Below, one piece after another: positions 58,794 through 64,000 of a DNA stretch of 64,000 nucleotides. The translations under genes were made by a program, and so were the position numbers. This DNA is from Tyto alba. Taxonomy: Eukaryota; Chordata; Aves; Strigiformes; Tytonidae. The notes under the pieces were generated by a model that was not told the DNA's origin, did no database searches, and saw only the letters and a list, made by a program, of their open reading frames with translations. Position 1 is the first letter of the stretch; each line of letters opens with the position of its first letter. Where the stretch lies: contig NW_024881277.1 in NCBI RefSeq assembly GCF_018691265.1, forward strand, positions 9,938,363 to 10,002,362, in the 5' to 3' direction.

Positions 58794-59379
58794 TGTGGAA
58801 GACATAGGCATGATTGGTGTCAAGATAGAGTGTGGTGTGATAAGTGTAATTGTTGTACCCTGTGTGGATCTGGGGTGAGTTGTGATCACTATGACATGTA
58901 GAGCAATTGTAGTGAATGGTGGAATCAAATCGAGAACGTGTGAGAACAAGAAGAAAATGTACCTTTAACTTGAAACACTGTAAGCACTGCTGCCTTTTAG
59001 AAACACTCCTTAACCCCCCCTAGAGCTGAGACAACAGCCATTTAGAAAAAGCCTGCCGAAAGCTGAGACCCTGAGACTTTTAAAGGACCCGATGAGAAGG
59101 AAGCATGCCAAGAGGTGGAAACCTTCAAACTTCCAAAAGATCCCTTGGGAGGAGGACACTACCCCAGCGCTTCAAAGGACCCCATGGAAGAAGAGCAGGA
59201 AGACTATTTGATGGGAAGAGTCTAAGAGACACTGCTTTTAGAACTCGGGGTGCGTCGTGGCAGAGCTGAGGCTCTCCGCGCCCCCAACGCTGCTTTGCCT
59301 GTTGCTTCTCCCCCTGAATTGATTGAACCCAAATAAAATGATCTATTTTCATAAAGATTGGCTTCACTCATTTATAACA
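58794..59379 (+). mobile_element. Solo LTR inserted in the Topors-like gene, CCAG target duplication
   Basis: Begins TGTGGAAG, ends TTATAACA, with AATAAA near 59332. Directly repeated CCAG flanks it (58790-58793 and 59380-59383). A 4-bp duplication is usual for class I (gammaretrovirus-like) elements. Removing the LTR and one CCAG brings the two flanking reading frames of the host gene into register, which confirms the boundaries. Confidence 0.8.
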
Positions 59380-59447
59380 CCAGGAGGCTGGAGCAGAGCT
59401 GTGGTGGTCTGCTCAGCTCCACAGTCACCATGAGATGGCAGGAGTGC

Positions 59448-60044
59448 AGCCCTTTGGCCAGCACCAGCTGGGGTGCCCCCCAAGGAGGACAGGAGCCGAG
59501 ACCCATGGCCAGCACCAGCTGGGGTACCTTCCAAGGGGGAAGGGATCAGAGACTGTTGGCCAGCACCAGCTGGGGTGCCTTCCAAGGGGGAAGGGATCGG
59601 AGACCCATGGCCAGAACCAGCTGGATTTCCTACCAAGAGAGATGCCAGTGCAACCTCGTGGCCCTAACCAGGTCAGCTGGCTTCCAAGTTAGAGGGGAGC
59701 ACAGCTCCATGGCCAGCACCACTCCTGCTGCCTCCAAAGGGGGCCAGGATCTCAGCCCCGTGGCCAGCATCACTCTGGCTGCATCCCAAGAGGATCAGGA
59801 GCTCAACCCCGAGGCTGGCACCAGCCTGGCTGCCTCCCGAGGGCACCAGGAGTTCAGCCTTGTGACCAGCACCAGCTGGGGTGCCTCCCAAGGGGATCAG
59901 GAGCTCAGCCCTGTGGCCAGCAGCCCAGCTGCCTCCCAAGGGGGCCAAGATCTCAGCCCCGTGGCCAGCACCAGTCCTGCTGCCTCCCGAGGGAGCCAGG
60001 AGCTCAGCCCCATGGCTGGCACTAGCCCAGCTGCCTCCCAAGGG
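59448..60044 (+). repeat. Coding minisatellite: about 12 copies of a 51-bp (17-residue) unit
   Basis: Each unit encodes a variant of SPVASTSPAASQGGQEL. Early units read ASTSWGAFQGGRD, late ones ASTSPAASRGSQEL. One unit (near 59910) is three bases short, an in-frame loss. Two middle units (about 59600-59700) are strongly diverged. The array sits between the Topors-like middle domain and the basic tail. Confidence 0.9.
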
Positions 60045-60461
60045 GTGTCTCCTGTGCCCAGACCAGCTTCCTCCAGCAGCACTGCCACAGCAGATGCAGA
60101 GGAGTTCCTGGGCACCTCAACTGCTGCTCTTCCAGAGGGTCCTGGCTGCCCCCTCTCCATCCCCTCTCCCATCCCAAGGGAGCAAGAGGAGCTGCACAGG
60201 GAGCTGGGGGAGGCTGTGGCAGGTGCCTCTGCTCCCAGACGGCCAAGGGGCTGCTCACGTCGGAGGCCACGGAGATCTCTGAAGAGGAAGGCTAGCAGCT
60301 CCAAGGACTCTGCTGCCAAGAAGCCACCCCACCAGTGATGCTGGAAGAAGAAGACTCCAGCAGCTGGTGAAAGAAGGGCCGGGCCAGCAGCTGGGCCACT
60401 TGCTGACCCCCTAGGGACCAGAAGGCTCAGCTCATGACTGAAAACCCTAGCTCTCCCAGGA

Positions 60462-60467
60462 AATAAA
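60462..60467 (+). terminator. Polyadenylation signal of the Topors-like gene
   Basis: AATAAA about 125 bases past the stop at 60338, the first such signal downstream on the gene strand. Confidence 0.55.
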
Positions 60468-60866
60468 GACATGAAAATGACAGAAAGTGTCTAAGTATTT
60501 TTTAACAGTGTGGCTGGCTTCGTTATCCCCACCTGTGTTGCTTTGTCCTCCCCCTTTTCCTGGTGCTTGGCCCACCTTTTCCTCACAGCTCCGCTGGGCC
60601 CTAAGGCCTATGGGGTCAGTTTGGTGGGAGAGGGGCTACGGTGATGGACGTGATCCATCGCCTTGGGCCATGTTAGCTGGATGGTGTCCGTGGCACCTCC
60701 TGAGGCCTATGGGGTCAGTCTGGTTTGGAGGGGGGCTACAGCGATGGACATGGTCCGCTGCCCAGGACACGGCTCTGTGTGGCCCTTCTTGAGCAGGGAG
60801 GATGGCCCAGATGACCTCCAGAGGTGCCTTCCAATCTCAACCCAGCTGTGATTCTTGGGCCTCCTG

Positions 60867-61349
60867 TGTCCTGGTTCAGTCTGGAATAGAGTTCATGTTC
60901 CTTTTTGGTCGCAGGAGGAGCGCTGATGGCACACTGAGATTTCAAGAACTCTCCAGCTCCCCATGCCCTTCCTGTGCACAGGCACGCAAGAAGCAGGGAG
61001 GGAACGCAGCTGGAGCACCGGGCTGGGATTGGCTGATATTCCATGTCATGTGACGTTATGTTCACCATATAAAGGAGGGGTGGGCAGGATTGTGACTGCG
61101 GGGTCTTGGTGTTTTGGGATCGCTGGCTGGGAACGGGCTGGGTGTCGGTCGGCGGGCGGTGAGCAATTGCATTGTACATAACCTGCTTATACTTTCTGCT
61201 ACTGTCACCATTTTATTTTTATTAAACTGTTTCTATCCCAACCCGTGAGCCTCTCTTTGCCCCTCCGATTCCTTCCCCATTCCCAGGTGGGGGAGGGTGG
61301 GCCAGCAACTGCGCAGTGGTTGGCTGCCGACCAGGCTCAAACCATGACA
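60867..61349 (+). mobile_element. 5' LTR of an ERVL-type provirus
   Basis: Begins TGTCCTGG and ends CCATGACA, 483 bp. TATAAAG is at 61068-61074 and an ATTAAA polyadenylation variant is near 61219. A primer-binding-like 'ttttggcaccaaacatg' follows directly, as in avian ERVL leaders. Confidence 0.8.
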
Positions 61350-62543
61350 GTCCTTTTTGGCACCAAACATGCGGCTTAGAGGGTTGAAATCATGACAGAT
61401 TTGATCATTGTGTTCTACCGAATGTGTTACAACGCCGACTGTCCATCCTGCTATGATGTCGATTGCTTGGCTCCTAGAATCGTGGTCTTCATTTCTACAG
61501 TTGTGTTATGCACCACCTTACTTGCCATATGTAGTCCCCACGCAGCTGCTTATCACCCGTGGGAGCTGGATTAAGATTTTTGCTTTGCTGTACTATGTGA
61601 CACTGATTTATGGCACGATAAAGTTGTCGGTCCTGGGATTAGTCTGGTATTTTCACTCGGCGTGGTCATCATCTGTGTACGCTGGGGGGCATCTAGTGGA
61701 ATGGGTTAGCAACTACACTCTTCATCTTTCCTCCTCAGAAACCCAACCCATGGGGGGAGATACCTTCTTCCATCTTCTCCTCCGGGCTCCTTGCAAGTCT
61801 GTTTGAGAATGCTGGGAATTTTGAATATCCGTGAAATGCTCACACTAACATTGTTGTCTCACTGCTGGGAGCAGTCGCGTTCTTGAATGTGGTTCAGGTT
61901 TTGTTTCAGGTTAAGCAACTGTTTCTGAATACCACTCAGAGATGAACCCCAAGGTTGGAGAGTTATGGGTGGATGGGAGTGTGGGGTAGCATGGGCAAGT
62001 ACCTAGGACAGTGGGGACCTCCGATGTTTTGGAACTTCACCCCTGAACAAGTGCGGGATCCTGAAAAATTAGTAAAATATTTAGAAGAGGTATGCTGTCA
62101 TCCTGGTGGCTCAAGAGAGATGCAGATCATTGCAATGTGCTGGCCCGTGGCTACTGAGCCCTGCTCACCGCTATGCAGTATCCTCAAAAGGATCTGAGAT
62201 CTCTGGATCTGAGAACAAAACAATCGGCGCTGCAGCCGCTCCGACACCCCCACCAGACACTGCAGCCACTCCGACTCCAGCAACGGGCACTGCAGCCAAT
62301 CCGACCCCTACGATAGGTGCCGCGGGTGAACCAGAGATCCAATCCTCTACGGTGTTGGTTGCTCCCATATGGAAGAAGAAATACACTAAAAAATCCCCTC
62401 GCATTGTAAAAGATGATGATGAACCAGGGCCGTCACAAGAACAGGAGGAGGAGGCAGAGCCAGTGGTAATCACCCGATCCCTATCCCTGAGTGAACTACA
62501 AGACATGCAAAAGGATTTCAGCCGCCATCCAGGTGAACACCAC
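61350..62543 (+). mobile_element. ERVL leader and 5' gag (degraded)
   Basis: A leader of about 600 bases is followed by a likely gag start at 61942 (MNPKVGELWV) in a frame that soon meets stops. Further on a frame is open at 62106-62615, with a Thr/Pro/Ala repeat region, KKKYTKKSPRIVKDDDEPGP, a Glu-rich part and ITRSLSLSELQDMQKDF. This is the ERVL gag layout. An LTR interrupts it at 62544. Confidence 0.75.
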
Positions 62544-63613
62544 TGTCATGGTTTAGGCCTGATTGGCAGCCAACCACAAGGCAGCAGCTCTCTCTCCCTT
62601 CCCCTCCGGCAATGAGAAGGGACAGAGAGCCAGGCTTGGGGTCCGAGATAGGACTGGGATGGGGAAAAATCCCCCTTTTATGATCACGAGCAAAAGGCAG
62701 ACTCGTTAGGGGAAGAAAAAAAAAGAACATAGATTTATTACAGACACTAACAACACATAACAGAGTAGGACAGTGAGAAGCATTGCCACATCTTGAGAAC
62801 ACCTTCCACCCACCCCTCCCTTCTTCCCAGGCTCAGCTCTGCTCCCGATATCTCTACCTCCTCCCCCAGTGGTGCAGGGGCAGGGAATGGGGGGTGCAGT
62901 CAGCGCTGCCACTTCATCTTCGGTGAGGGGAGTGTCCGGAACTTGTTCCTCCTGCTCCATCGTGGTCCCCCTCTCACAGGAGACAGTCCTCCACAAACTT
63001 TCTCCAACTTGAATTCCTCCCATGGGCCACAGCGTTCCCCACACTGCTCCATCATGGGTCACTAACTTCCTCTGACTGGATTCTCTCCCATGGCTGCAGC
63101 CCTTCCCGAGCTGCTCCGGCGTGGGACTCCCCCACATGCTGCAATCCTCCCAGCACTGAATTACAGCAGCGGGGCTGCCTTTTCCCATGAGACCCCGGCC
63201 TTCTTTGGGAACAGAACCTTGATTATACCAAGCAGGAGCAACAGGCCATAAATCAATGTCTGCTCCGCCGTAGATCTTCATAGGTGTCAGGGGGGGCCGC
63301 CCTGCCATCTCACCACAGGATACAGGGGGGTCTCTTCTCCGGCACACCTCCCCCCTCCTTTCTTCCTCCGTTCCTCCACTGACCTTGGTGTTCATGCAGC
63401 TGCAGCAACTCCTCCTCACCAGTCCCACTGCCCGTCACCACGTCCCTTCTTAAATACGTTATCGCAGAGGCGCAGCCAATTGGCTCAATTTCCCAAACAG
63501 AAGTGGAGCTGACGTGGAGCTGGGGGAGCTTCGAGAAGCTTCTCACAGGGGGCTGCCCCGATAGCCCCCTCCCCTGCCACCAAAAAACTCCACCACTCAC
63601 TCAACCCAGGACA
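62544..63613 (-). mobile_element. Solo LTR nested in the ERVL gag
   Basis: In plus orientation it begins TGTCATGG and ends CCAGGACA (1070 bp). The same family is at 29770-30849. AATAAA lies on the minus strand near 62735. Flanks ACCAC (left) and ACCTC (right) suggest a 5-bp target duplication with one change. Gag-type coding continues directly on the far side. Confidence 0.78.
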
Positions 63614-64000
63614 ACCTCCTTACCTGGCTGCTCCGATGCTGGGATAGCGGGGCCAACAGTGTGGAATTAGAAGGTAGAGAAGCCAGGCAACTGGGATCCC
63701 TGTCCAGGGACGCAGGCATTGACAAGGCCATTGGAAGAAAGACACAAACGCTCAGCCTTTGGAGATGACTTCTGTCAGGCGTGAGGGACAGATATCCCTT
63801 CAAGGAAGATCTTACATGTCATCTAAGTAAGTGGACTGCCATGGAGAGAGGCATCCAATACCTGAGGGAACTGGCTGTGCGGGAGATGGTTTATTATGAC
63901 CCAGACGATGCGCGGCTACCCACAGACCCAGATGAAGTCCAACGCACCCGGCCCGTGTGGCGGAAGACTGTGAAGAGCGTGCCATCGTCACGTGGCAATG
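63614..64000 (+). mobile_element. ERVL gag continuation to the window edge
   Basis: An uninterrupted frame resumes right after the nested LTR, with LLTWLLRCWDSGA, LGSLSRDAGIDKAIG and WTAMERGIQYLRELAV. These are conserved ERVL gag segments. Continues beyond 64000. Confidence 0.8.

Larger units (their letters stand above)
58169..60338 (+). pseudogene. Topors-like RING E3 ligase gene, frameshifted and LTR-interrupted
   Basis: The ATG at 58169 starts MATASVHRCPLCRNPW, a RING with CPLC, CLHRFCF and, after a 1-bp insertion near 58264, CPRCKRRV. This is the layout of the avian Topors-like family (RING-type ubiquitin/SUMO E3 ligases, nuclear). That frame stops at 58401. A further frame from before 58474 carries the family's middle domain (FVGGLHPYTW, then PDVVQILRPWLCQE and FVQGLIEF). 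An LTR interrupts it at 58794-59379. After it, a Ser/Ala/Thr-rich repeat array and a basic tail (RRRPRRSLKRKASSSKDSA) run to the stop at 60338. At least two frameshifts plus the LTR make the full protein impossible unless the shifts are sequence errors. The C-terminal part stays open. Confidence 0.75.

Noticed and set aside
62706..63428. 240-codon minus-strand frame inside the nested LTR, considered as a U3-encoded protein
   Set aside because: The related LTR at 29770-30849 breaks this frame into different registers, so there is no sign of conservation.
1..64000. CRISPR arrays, bacterial operons, ribosome-binding sites, rRNA and tRNA genes
   Set aside because: None seen. The window is vertebrate nuclear DNA, and the direct repeats are microsatellites, a coding minisatellite, LTR enhancers or duplicated OR units.

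Overview
The window is avian nuclear DNA. This rests on three things visible in the sequence: five copies of the bird-expanded olfactory receptor type usually called OR14-like (gamma-c clade); many 5'-truncated CR1 LINE fragments, including the typical CR1 3' end; and ERVL-type and gammaretrovirus-like endogenous retroviruses with LTRs. I cannot name the species.

From 1 to about 46 kb the window is an olfactory receptor (OR) cluster built from duplicated units in both orientations. Gene copies, with their strands, are A (1-809, -, pseudogene, runs off the edge), B (13994-14929, +, pseudogene with two 1-bp frameshifts), C (24605-25564, -, intact), D (33814-34740, -, intact) and E (43961-44899, +, intact). 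Each copy has a splice acceptor just before the ATG. Further upstream each has a GC-rich block holding a perfectly kept GTAAGT donor, so each looks like a two-exon gene: a non-coding leader exon, an intron of 1.2-2.8 kb, and one coding exon. B, C and E keep an AATAAA about 200-270 bp past the stop. Two more blocks (6.84-7.15 kb and 53.46-54.02 kb) match OR-unit flanks but have no receptor beside them.

Between the ORs lie decayed mobile elements: CR1 pieces on both strands, LTRs, a gammaretrovirus-like gag-pro-RT remnant (18.5-21.4 kb, -), a lone integrase-like remnant (7.8 kb), a GC-rich minisatellite (18.0-18.4 kb), and variable (CTC/GAG)n tracts inside the OR leader introns.

From 57.4 to 60.5 kb is a RING-finger gene resembling the avian Topors-like E3 ligases. 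It has a small 5' intron, a RING, a conserved middle domain, twelve copies of a 17-residue repeat and a basic tail. It carries frameshifts and an LTR inserted with a CCAG target-site duplication. The right edge (60.87-64.0 kb) is the 5' LTR and gag region of an ERVL-type provirus, itself interrupted by another LTR of about 1.07 kb.

Large parts (for example 45.9-48.6, 50.8-52.7 and 54.0-56.4 kb) show no gene I can support. All coordinates of decayed repeats are approximate, since no alignment program was available.
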